Positions 36,001 to 42,714 of a stretch of DNA of 64,000 bases are shown here, in pieces. Each line of letters begins with the position of its first letter. The first letter of the stretch is position 1. The notes beneath the pieces are model-generated. The model made no database searches, had not been told where the DNA came from, and saw only the letters and a program-made list of their open reading frames with translations. The stretch is taken from contig CAYSAQ010000010.1 of the NCBI GenBank assembly GCA_964429235.1, positions 1 through 64,000 on the forward strand, given 5' to 3'. Position numbers and translations under genes: made by a program. This DNA is from CAYSAQ01 sp964429235. Its GTDB lineage: Bacteria; Margulisbacteria; Riflemargulisbacteria; GWF2-35-9; DYQY01.

Positions 36001-36104
36001 CCCTTCCGTCTACGCCAAAGGCGTAGCCACCTTCCCTTGGCAAGGGAAGGATAATTCTCCCCTTACCAAGGGGAGATGTCGAATATAATGAGACAGAGGG
36101 GTGG
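36001..36104. repeat. Palindromic repeats between StnB- and StnC-like genes
   Basis: A family A copy (36001-36050, variable hairpin TCTACGCCAAAGGCGTAG) is followed by a second unit. That unit has the hairpin CTCCCCTTACCAAGGGGAG at 36058-36076 and a GACAGAGGGGTGG tail. Together they fill the gap. The family A end provides the Shine-Dalgarno of the StnC-like gene. Confidence 0.85.
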
Positions 36105-37973
36105 TTATTCATGGTGTATTGCCCCCACAGGGCAGACTGTTTCGCATTGTCCGCATTTGATACATTTATCTTGAATAATGAAATGAGGTTTTTTAACTTT
36201 ACCAGTGATAGTAGATACGGGGCATTGCTTTGCACATAGTGTACAGCCGATGCATTTATCTGGATCTATAGTATAAGTAACTAGCGTTTTACATGCACCA
36301 GTTCTACATTTCTTTTCATTAATATGTTCTAAGTATTCCTCTTTGAAATATCTAAGAGTAGTCATAACAGGGTTTGGGGCAGTTTTACCAAGTGCACAAA
36401 GTGAAGCAACTGAGATGTTTCTTGCTAGGTCTTTTAGCTTATCTAAATCTTCTAAAGTCCCTTTTCCTTCAGTGATACCAGTGATTATCTCTAACATACG
36501 TTTAGTTCCGATACGGCAGAAAGTACATTTGCCACATGATTCGCTTTGGATGAATTGTAGGAAATACTTAGCTAGATCTATCATACAAGTGTCTTCATCT
36601 ACAGCAACCATGCCACCAGAGCCAACAATAGCACCAGTACTCATTAGGCTTTCATAATCCACTAAGGTATCGAATAAGCTAGCAGGGATACAGCCACCAG
36701 ATGGTCCGCCAAGCTGTACAGCCTTGATAGGTTTGCTCGTAAGAGATCCTCCACCGATTACATCGATGATTTCACTAAGAGGTGTTCCCATCTCTATTTC
36801 TACTAGTCCAGCATGCTTAATCTTTCCAGCTAAGGAGAATACTTTTGTGCCAGAGCTTTTCTCTGTACCAAGTTTATTAAACACTTCAGCACCTTTGCGC
36901 ATAATCCAAGGTATGTTAGCGAGTGTTTCTACATTATTGATATTAGTAGGCTTTTCCCAAAGTCCTTTTACTGCTGGGAATGGAGGTTTGATGCGAGGCA
37001 TCCCACGTTGTCCCTCGATAGATGCTATAAGAGCTGTCTCTTCTCCACATACAAAGGCACCAGCGCCTTCTTTTATTAATATTTCAAAGTTAAAGCCAGA
37101 ATCAAGGATGTTGTCTCCTAATAGATTCGCTTCTTTAGCGTCTGAAATGGCTTTTTTTAGCCTTTTTATAGCAAGTGGGTATTCTGCCCTCACATAGATG
37201 TATCCTATGCTTGCTCCGATAGCGTAGCCGTTGATGACCAATCCTTCTAATATTCTATGCGGGTCACCTTCTAATACTGCTCTATCCATAAAGGCACCTG
37301 GGTCGCCTTCGTCTGCGTTACAGATAACGTATTTTTGTTCGCTTTCTGAATTCATTGCGAATTCCCATTTCAATCCAGTACTGAACCCAGCACCGCCTCT
37401 GCCTCTTAGGCCAGAAGTTTTGATAGTATCAATGATATCGTGTGCTGAGATATTATTAGTTAGGATATCTTTTAAAGCGTTATAGCCTTCGTTTGCTAGA
37501 TAGTCTTCTAATCTATCAGGGTTAATGATTCCACAGTTCTCAAGAACTATACGGGTTTGTCCCTTAGTCTTAGAATCTTTTTCTATAATAGTTATGTCGC
37601 TAGATAGCATTGTATCCTTAGATAGATGTTCTAGTAATGGTTCTATATCCTCAGGAGTGAGGTTTGCAAATACCATTCGTTTATTGTTTATAACAGTTTC
37701 GATAAGTGGCTCAAGGTGGCATAGACCGTTACAAGAAGTGTAGTCTATCTTTATCTTTTTATATTTTGGGCTTAGCTCTATTAGCTTTTCATATACTTCG
37801 CTAGCACCAGCGGCTATTCCGCAAGTCCCCATGCCTAGTTGGAGGAGAATAGCTCCCTCAGTCTCACTTTGTTCGACAGCTCCCTCATCGAAGGAGCCTA
37901 ATCCCCCTGATGCTGAAGCATCTCTCCCCCTTATGAAGGGGGCTCTTGTGGAATGTCTATTGTTAGAAGTCAT
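36105..37973 (-). CDS. NuoF/HydB/StnB-like flavoprotein subunit
   Basis: The 622-residue protein has, after an abnormal N-terminus, a thioredoxin-like 2Fe-2S domain (GMGTCGIAAGA and SCNGLCHLEP). The NuoF FMN/NADH core follows (GLRGRGGAGFSTGLKWEFA near residue 190; NADEGDPGAFMDR near 220). Next come the SLBB domain, the 4Fe-4S site SESCGKCTFCRIGTKRML near 478 and a C-terminal 2x4Fe-4S ferredoxin (CIGCTLCAKQCP, CIKCGQCETVCP). This domain set belongs to the bifurcating HydB/Bfu family. No hydrogenase large subunit is present, so a transhydrogenase is preferred. Residues about 9-41 are encoded by two inserted repeats. Confidence 0.85.
   Translation of the reverse strand: MTSNNRHSTRAPFIRGRDASASGGLGSFDEGAVEQSETEGAILLQLGMGTCGIAAGASEVYEKLIELSPKYKKIKIDYTSCNGLCHLEPLIETVINNKRMVFANLTPEDIEPLLEHLSKDTMLSSDITIIEKDSKTKGQTRIVLENCGIINPDRLEDYLANEGYNALKDILTNNISAHDIIDTIKTSGLRGRGGAGFSTGLKWEFAMNSESEQKYVICNADEGDPGAFMDRAVLEGDPHRILEGLVINGYAIGASIGYIYVRAEYPLAIKRLKKAISDAKEANLLGDNILDSGFNFEILIKEGAGAFVCGEETALIASIEGQRGMPRIKPPFPAVKGLWEKPTNINNVETLANIPWIMRKGAEVFNKLGTEKSSGTKVFSLAGKIKHAGLVEIEMGTPLSEIIDVIGGGSLTSKPIKAVQLGGPSGGCIPASLFDTLVDYESLMSTGAIVGSGGMVAVDEDTCMIDLAKYFLQFIQSESCGKCTFCRIGTKRMLEIITGITEGKGTLEDLDKLKDLARNISVASLCALGKTAPNPVMTTLRYFKEEYLEHINEKKCRTGACKTLVTYTIDPDKCIGCTLCAKQCPVSTITGKVKKPHFIIQDKCIKCGQCETVCPVGAIHHE
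37851..37945. repeat. Two palindromic repeats within the NuoF-like coding sequence
   Basis: 37851-37898 is a unit of the form AGCTCCCTC-hairpin-CAGCTCCCTCATCGAAGGAGCC. 37899-37945 is a family B unit (TAATCCCCCT, hairpin GATGCTGAAGCATC, CTCCCCCTTATGAAGGGGGCT). Both are translated in frame without a stop and add about 32 residues ahead of the conserved 2Fe-2S domain. Confidence 0.85.
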
Positions 37974-38415
37974 TAAGGATCTCCCTTATTTTTTCGTTAG
38001 TAAGCTTACCGTAGACTTTGTCGCCAATCATCATTGCTGGGGCAAGTGAACAACAGCCTAAACAGGCTACAGTTTCTAAGGTGAATTTGTTGTCTTTTGT
38101 AGTTTCACCAATTCCTATTCCTATTTCTTCTTTTAGAAAGTCTAATAGTGGGTCAGCGCCTCTTACATGGCAGGCAGTTCCTTTACATAATTTGATAGTA
38201 TGGTCACCGGAAGGTGAAAGTTTGAATTGGCTATAGAAAGTAGCTACGCCATAGAGCCTGTTGGCTTTTATTTCGCTTTTTTCGCAGATTTCATGCATAT
38301 GTTCTTTGGAGATGTAGCCGTAGTCGGTTTGTACTGCTTGTAGTACAGGGATTGTAGCTCCCTCGTTTGTTCCATATTCTGTGATTATTTGATCTATGGT
38401 TCGTTTGTTGCTCAT
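37963..38415 (-). CDS. NuoE/HydC/StnA-like 2Fe-2S subunit
   Basis: The 150-residue thioredoxin-like ferredoxin has an N-terminal helical bundle (TIDQIITEYGTNEGATIPVL). The cluster ligands are in LCKGTACHVRGA near residue 87 and ACLGCCSLAP near 125 (C-x4-C and C-x3-C). It is the first gene of the three-gene redox operon and overlaps the NuoF-like gene by 11 bp. The promoter looks like ATGACT, a 17-nt spacer, TACAAT, then 9 nt to the ATG, with no Shine-Dalgarno. Confidence 0.9.
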   Translation of the reverse strand: MSNKRTIDQIITEYGTNEGATIPVLQAVQTDYGYISKEHMHEICEKSEIKANRLYGVATFYSQFKLSPSGDHTIKLCKGTACHVRGADPLLDFLKEEIGIGIGETTKDNKFTLETVACLGCCSLAPAMMIGDKVYGKLTNEKIREILNDF

Positions 38416-38424
38416 TCTGAAATA

Positions 38425-38453
38425 ATTGTAGTACTTTTTAGGGGAAAAGTCAT
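38425..38453 (-). promoter_or_regulatory. Promoter of the Stn-like operon
   Basis: Minus-strand -35 ATGACT at 38453-38448, spacer 17 nt, -10 TACAAT at 38430-38425. The ATG follows after 9 nt, so the leader is absent or 1-3 nt. Confidence 0.5.
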
Positions 38454-38456
38454 TAA

Positions 38457-38599
38457 CCCTTCCGCCCTTCGGGCACCTTCCCTTTGTAAGGGAAGGATGT
38501 AATATTTGGGCATATAGTTTCCCTTTGATATTTCGACAAGCTCAGCACAAGTTCGGGGGCTGTCACGGTCACTGAGCGGAGTCGAAGTGTAGTGACAGG
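38457..38599. repeat. Repeats of families A and G between redox operon and nuclease gene
   Basis: Family A copy 3 (38457-38496) has the variable hairpin GCCCTTCGGGC. Family G (about 38531-38599) begins TTCGACAAGCTCAGC and contains the dyad CACTGAGCGGAGTCGAAGTG. Its 24-bp core is also found inside the StnC-like gene. The nuclease gene ends at its edge. Confidence 0.8.
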
Positions 38600-38600
38600 A

Positions 38601-39590
38601 TCAATATTTAACTGCGTAACCTTTATCAAGCAGTTCTTGGTTAAGGAATTTACCGTTAAGGGCTAAGTTAGTGATGTTGGGTTCTTTTGTGTCATAAAAT
38701 ATATCGGCAAGGTATCTATTGAATTTTTCACGCCAATAGGTTTTGATAGCGATGAACTTACAATCTTTCAGCTTAGCTACAATATAGTTTTTAGCGATTT
38801 GTCCTTCAGGAGTTTTGATTTCTGGGGTGTTGATGCCTTTTAGCCGTATTCTTTGGCTAGTCCAAGTATTGAACCCAAGATCTACGTTTACCCAGAGTGT
38901 GTCACCGTCTATAATCTCTTGCACATAGGCTTTATAGGTATAATAAGGCATAGCGCCTGTATCTTGGTTAGAAAACCGATATTGTTCCCTGGTTTTTGCT
39001 ACCTTTATCACGGAGTCAGGCTTTAGGTTTTGGTCAGGGCTTTCTATATAGAACATGAACCCTAAATCTATCATAAGTGCGTGCTCAACTTTGTTTAGTC
39101 TATATACCCAGGGTTCACCACGTTCCAATCTTAGCTGTGGTTTACCGTTAGTTTGAGATAGTTTCTTGTTTATTTTTATTAGCTCTTTAAGGTCTCTAGT
39201 CTTTAGCTTTTTTTTAATAACATTGGATTCATATTCCTTTCTGAGAGCCTTATCTGGGACAGTAATTAGAGCTTTATAATGTGACCATGTCAATTGTGAG
39301 GATGCCCATACAATCTTTGGGTATCCTTCATAAAACCGAACACTTCTATATAAATTACCCACAGAGATATCTATCTGTTTAGCTAGTTCTTGAATCAGCT
39401 TCTTGCCATATTCTCTAAGTTTTTGGTCTTCTAGTAGATACTGTTTTATATGTTTCCCGATGTTCCAATAGGTAATCTTCTTTTCTTGCTTCTTAGCTTG
39501 TGGAGTAAGTGCTTTGCTTGCTGCTATCTCTTGTTTGATGAGAGTTACTAGTTGCTTAAATGCTGGGAGGTTGGAGAGTTTTTGTGTCAT
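38601..39590 (-). CDS. DUF1016-N / thermonuclease (SNase) fusion
   Basis: The 329-residue protein joins two nuclease-associated parts. Residues about 8-150 match the DUF1016 N-terminal (YhcG-type) domain (YWNIGKHIKQYLLEDQK; SVRFYEGYPKIVWASSQLTW). Residues about 215-329 form a staphylococcal-nuclease-like fold with EIIDGDTLWVNVDLG, IRLKGINTPEIKTPEG and a Lys-rich segment. The normal C-terminal PD-(D/E)XK nuclease of YhcG is replaced by SNase. It is probably a DNA-acting accessory nuclease. TATAAT at 39603-39598 is 7 nt before the ATG with no Shine-Dalgarno. Confidence 0.82.
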   Translation of the reverse strand: MTQKLSNLPAFKQLVTLIKQEIAASKALTPQAKKQEKKITYWNIGKHIKQYLLEDQKLREYGKKLIQELAKQIDISVGNLYRSVRFYEGYPKIVWASSQLTWSHYKALITVPDKALRKEYESNVIKKKLKTRDLKELIKINKKLSQTNGKPQLRLERGEPWVYRLNKVEHALMIDLGFMFYIESPDQNLKPDSVIKVAKTREQYRFSNQDTGAMPYYTYKAYVQEIIDGDTLWVNVDLGFNTWTSQRIRLKGINTPEIKTPEGQIAKNYIVAKLKDCKFIAIKTYWREKFNRYLADIFYDTKEPNITNLALNGKFLNQELLDKGYAVKY

Positions 39591-39694
39591 ATCTTATATT
39601 ATAATTATTTATGCTAAATTTTCATTATTTATTGGGTTTTACTTTAAAATTACTTTAAATTAAGGGCTCTTAGCCGCCCTTAAGATCCCGCCAA

Positions 39695-39848
39695 GGCTTT
39701 GCAAAACTCTAGCTTACTAAGTGTAATAAATAAGTCTTACTTGTTAAATTGATAGGACGAATGAAGCTCCTCGCCACTGAAGTGGACGGAGAGTGCCCGT
39801 GCGACATTATTTAAACACTTAATACAGCTATCAAACAGTTGCAAAGCC
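39695..39848. repeat. 154-bp long inverted-repeat element, copy 1
   Basis: It starts GGCTTTGCAA and ends TTGCAAAGCC. Further matched blocks run inward (TAGCT, TAAGTGT, AATAAATAAGTC paired with gacattatttaaacactt), and a central hairpin CCACTGAAGTGG lies within CTCCTCG...CGGAG. The whole element could fold into one long imperfect hairpin. The copy at 41469-41622 has the same length and is nearly identical. Both follow beta-repeat protein genes. Confidence 0.8.
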
Positions 39849-40559
39849 AATTAAATTAGTAATATTAGGGGGTAATACTTTTAAAACTGCCACTTTAATC
39901 CAGCTTCTAGTTTGGATTCTTCGATCGTTTGTTGTATGCCATTGGCCGTTTATAATAAGGATGCTTTCTTCTTCCCCTATTCCGATTGTTATTTTGTATT
40001 TTATTCTATTTTTTTCTAGAGTAGAGGCACCTACCTTAAAGCTAAAACCAGAGTCGCTACCTGTTTCAAACTCGTAGTAGAGTCTGCTGTTTTTTAGTAT
40101 CTTCCAATAGCCTTTGAATGTTACTTCATGGGTTTCTCGCTTTTTGTAAATTAGGTTAGCCTTCTCATATACATAAACAATTCGGTGGTGTTTGTTGAGT
40201 ATCCATTTGTTGTTTAGCGTTAAGATATCATGCTTGGAGTTTTCTTTTTTTATACTGAAAATGATCTTGTTATATTTATCTACAGACCAGGTGCCAGTTA
40301 AGGCTAGTATTTGTTTTTCTTCTAGTTCTTCATCGTTGTATTTTGATATTTTGAAGTTTAAGGAGTTTTTGTCTGTACTAGAGATTCGACCAGCAAGTAG
40401 TATCTTTTTGCCGGATTTGGTGTCGTTGGTGGCTTTGATGGTTAGGCGTAGATCGTGGTTGTCGGTTAATGTCCAATGGCCTGATTGGGATATTTTGTCG
40501 TTTATTACTAGGTTGTTGTTTGGATCGAGGCGGAGTTTGTGTTTGTGGGTTGGTGTCAT
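39831..40559 (-). CDS. Beta-repeat protein, copy 1, 3'-truncated and frameshifted
   Basis: The 242-residue protein consists of repeats of the form G-x-W-x(4-7)-I/L-x-F/Y-x-I: GHWTLTDNHDLRLTI, GTWSVDKYNKIIFSI, NKWILNKHHRIVYVY and GYWKILKNSRLYYEF. It has no signal peptide and I do not recognise the family. Compared with copy 2, about 185 bp are deleted after GQW, shifting the frame, so the last 30 or so residues are not native and end in the inverted-repeat element. Its promoter fits TTGAAA, 16 nt, TATAAT (40571-40566), then 6 nt to the ATG, without a ribosome site. Confidence 0.65.
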   Translation of the reverse strand: MTPTHKHKLRLDPNNNLVINDKISQSGHWTLTDNHDLRLTIKATNDTKSGKKILLAGRISSTDKNSLNFKISKYNDEELEEKQILALTGTWSVDKYNKIIFSIKKENSKHDILTLNNKWILNKHHRIVYVYEKANLIYKKRETHEVTFKGYWKILKNSRLYYEFETGSDSGFSFKVGASTLEKNRIKYKITIGIGEEESILIINGQWHTTNDRRIQTRSWIKVAVLKVLPPNITNLIGFATV

Positions 40560-40665
40560 GGTTTAATTATAATGTATTTATGCTACTTTTCAAAAAGTAG
40601 CGCAAAACTTTCGACACGAAGCTTCTCACGGTCTTAGGGGAAATGTTGTTTGGGAATAACGAAAA

Positions 40666-41031
40666 TTATTTAAATAATTTAAAAAGTTCTTCTGCTATTT
40701 CTAGGCTTTGTTCTGCATCATTTTTTGTGAGCCTATCAGCTTTTGGATATCTAGTATTGTTATAGAATTCCATTAGGTCACTAATTTTTCTTAAAAGGTC
40801 TTCGGTTATGAATGAACTATTGTTTGTTTTTGATGCAAGGATCATTAAATCATGTGTGAATGGGAACTCTATCTCCTTGATAATTAGCCACCTTTTTATG
40901 ATCTTTTCAATTGATTGATGTGAATGGTAAATAGAAATATGCCATTTATCAAAGTTTTGTAATAATAGCTTTGCTGCTTCGAGGTCTGATTCAGCATAGA
41001 AAAGCCATTCAGATGGTGCAAATTTATCCAT
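40666..41031 (-). CDS. HEPN-domain protein (HEPN/MNT pair)
   Basis: The 121-residue HEPN protein has the typical start WLFYAESDLEAAKLLL, the core HSHQSIEKIIKRWLI near residue 36, and FYNNTRYPKADRL near 88 followed by a C-terminal helix. In HEPN/MNT modules the HEPN partner is usually the RNase-like toxin. The canonical Rx4-6H catalytic motif is not obvious here, so activity is uncertain. It starts 2 bp after the MNT gene, in the classic operon arrangement. Confidence 0.85.
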   Translation of the reverse strand: MDKFAPSEWLFYAESDLEAAKLLLQNFDKWHISIYHSHQSIEKIIKRWLIIKEIEFPFTHDLMILASKTNNSSFITEDLLRKISDLMEFYNNTRYPKADRLTKNDAEQSLEIAEELFKLFK

Positions 41032-41033
41032 TT

Positions 41034-41339
41034 TTAGACTTTTTTTCCTTTAGTAGCAATCTCGTAATAGATTGTGCCAAATTCATTTTTTTTATTTTCC
41101 ATATCAGTCTTTTTTATATAGGTTAGGTCAATTGGAAAATAGTTTGAAAAAAGTTGTTTTCTTATTTGAAAAGATTCTTCCATTTTATTATCTAAGTTTT
41201 CTTTTATTACAGCGATATCAAGGTCGCTATTTTCTTTTTGAGTTCCGTTAGCATAAGACCCGAAAATATAAAGTTCATCTGGTTGAGAGATTTTTTTTAT
41301 TAAGCTTATTATTTCGTATAGACGTTGTTCGTTTACCAT
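41034..41339 (-). CDS. MNT-type nucleotidyltransferase antitoxin
   Basis: The 101-residue minimal nucleotidyltransferase has the catalytic motif IFGSYANGTQKENSDLDIAVI (GSx10DxD; residues about 25-45) and a later DLTYI acid. In characterised pairs the MNT enzyme adenylylates or otherwise neutralises its HEPN partner. Order (MNT first, HEPN second) and spacing fit a toxin-antitoxin operon. It lies between two copies of the beta-repeat gene. Confidence 0.88.
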   Translation of the reverse strand: MVNEQRLYEIISLIKKISQPDELYIFGSYANGTQKENSDLDIAVIKENLDNKMEESFQIRKQLFSNYFPIDLTYIKKTDMENKKNEFGTIYYEIATKGKKV

Positions 41340-41468
41340 AATGTTAGTTTAACATAGTTGGATAGTTTTTCTCTATTGTTTTAGATATGTGGTTGTTGGT
41401 TAATGTCATATATTAATTATAATGTATTTATGTTCTTTTTGCTTGTTCAAAAAGAACGAAAAAAACAA
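41340..41468. other. Gap with a chimeric fragment of the beta-repeat gene 5' region
   Basis: 41388-41430 fuses a piece resembling the coding part of the beta-repeat gene (gtggttgttggttaatgtc) to its promoter text (taattataatgtatttatg). It is a short decayed copy. Nothing else is recognisable before the inverted-repeat element that starts at 41469. Confidence 0.5.
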
Positions 41469-41622
41469 GACTTTGCAAAACTCTAGCTTATTAAGTGTAA
41501 TAAATAAGTCTTACTTGTTAAATTGATAGGACGAATGAAGCTCCTCGCCACTGAAGTGGACGGAGAGTGCCCGTGCGACATTATTTAAACACTTAATACA
41601 GCTATCAAACAGTTGCAAAGCC
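41469..41622. repeat. 154-bp long inverted-repeat element, copy 2
   Basis: Nearly identical to 39695-39848, with GACTTTGCAA instead of GGCTTTGCAA at the left end. The arms, inner stems and central CCACTGAAGTGG hairpin are conserved. It lies just downstream of beta-repeat gene copy 2, so element and gene 3' end were duplicated together. Confidence 0.8.
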
Positions 41623-41654
41623 AATTAAATTAGTAATATTAGGGGGTAATACTT

Positions 41655-42213
41655 TTAAAACTGCCACTTTAATCCTACTTCTAGTTTGGATTCTTCGATA
41701 GTTTGTTTGTATTGGATGTAAGTATCTAGATCGTCATAAAGCCAGTTCTTTTCTATCTTTATTTCAAACCCGTTTGAAAGCTTTAGGCTAATCTCGCTAT
41801 CGTTTGATAGTTTATATTCAGCACCAATCGAAAGTGGGCTTGTTTCGGTTTCCGAGTAATCTATATCGAAGAAGATGGTCATATCGCCAGCGGCACGCCA
41901 TTGGCCGCTTATAATAAGGTTGCTCTCTTCAACACCGATTGTTATTTTGTATTTGATTCTATTTTTCTCTAGAGTAGCGGCACCTACCTTAAAGCTAATG
42001 CCAGTGTTGTTGTCTGTTTCAAACTGGTAGTAGAGTCTGCTGTTTTTTAGTATCTTCCAATAGCCTTTGAATGTTACTTCANNNNNNNNNNNNNNNNNNN
42101 NNNNNNNNNNNNNNNNNNNNNNNNNNNNNNNNNNNNNNNNNNNNNNNNNNNNNNNNNNNNNNNNNNNNNNNNNNNNNNNNNAGGCGGAGTTTGTGTTTGT
42201 GGGTTGGTGTCAT
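41655..42213 (-). CDS. Beta-repeat protein, copy 2, interrupted by the assembly gap
   Basis: The 5' end (ATG at 42213) and the 3' two-fifths are visible; the middle is the 100-N gap. By comparison with copy 1, about 400 bp are missing, giving an expected protein of roughly 280-290 residues. The intact 3' end encodes further repeats (GQWRAAGDMTIFFDIDY; IGAEYKLSNDSEISLKL) and ends LEVGLKWQF. Alternating beta-strand residues with a terminal aromatic resemble an outer-membrane beta-barrel end, but no signal peptide is visible. TATAAT (42225-42220) is 6 nt before the ATG. Confidence 0.6.
42082..42181. other. Assembly gap of 100 N
   Basis: Exactly 100 N, the usual placeholder for unknown length. 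Both edges lie in beta-repeat gene copy 2, in sequence shared with copy 1. The corresponding part of copy 1 (40131-40527) is about 400 bp. Confidence 0.95.
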
Positions 42214-42236
42214 GGTTTAATTATAATGTATTTATG

Positions 42237-42467
42237 TTCTTTTTACTTGTACCTTCGACATTTAATGTCTAGGGATAGTCACTAAACTCATACTTCGTTA
42301 AATGGAGCTATGCAAATAGTTGTTCGGTCAGGAAATAGATTAATAGATATTGGGGAATTAGTTTTATTTTGGTAATATATTAGTAGTTCAGCGTAAATTA
42401 AATCACTTTCTAATAAATTCTTTATTGTATATTTATTAAAGAAAACAATTTCTTTTGATAATCAATA
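42237..42467. other. Non-coding gap, nothing recognised
   Basis: An AT-rich stretch between the beta-repeat copy 2 promoter and the DUF5678 gene. It contains a small dyad, cgacatttaatgtctagg, at 42250-42267. I see no ORF, RNA or known repeat. Confidence 0.5.
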
Positions 42468-42662
42468 TTAATACAAATTAACGCTATTTTTAGCTTCTAC
42501 ATAGAATACTACAGGTTTGGTTATTCCCTTTGCTTTTGCAATTTTTAATACTTTTTTAGGGTTTTTGCTATAACTAACGACATCTACACTACTAAATGAC
42601 TTTGTAGCTACATATTTTCCTTGATATTTTTCAGTTTCATTTATTGTTTCATAAGGTGTCAT
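42468..42662 (-). CDS. DUF5678-family small protein
   Basis: The 64-residue protein matches DUF5678: KYQGKYVATKSFSSVDVVSYSKN, then VLKIAKAKG and PVVFYVEA. The family consists of short alpha/beta proteins that often lie in accessory regions and toxin-antitoxin-like settings; no activity is established. AAGGAG stands 7 nt before the ATG. The upstream neighbour on the same strand is the BRO gene, 52 bp away. Confidence 0.7.
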   Translation of the reverse strand: MTPYETINETEKYQGKYVATKSFSSVDVVSYSKNPKKVLKIAKAKGITKPVVFYVEAKNSVNLY

Positions 42663-42714
42663 GTTTTGCTCCTTACTAAGTATATTGATTTTTTTTTAAG
42701 TAATTTCACCATAA

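Noticed and set aside
36001..36235. 80-codon ORF ending in the StnB/StnC gap
   Set aside because: A frame shadow of the ferredoxin-like end of the NuoF-like gene plus repeat DNA; no ribosome site.
42067..42285. 72-codon plus-strand ORF across the N gap
   Set aside because: Nearly half of it is undefined sequence and the rest is antisense to the beta-repeat gene.
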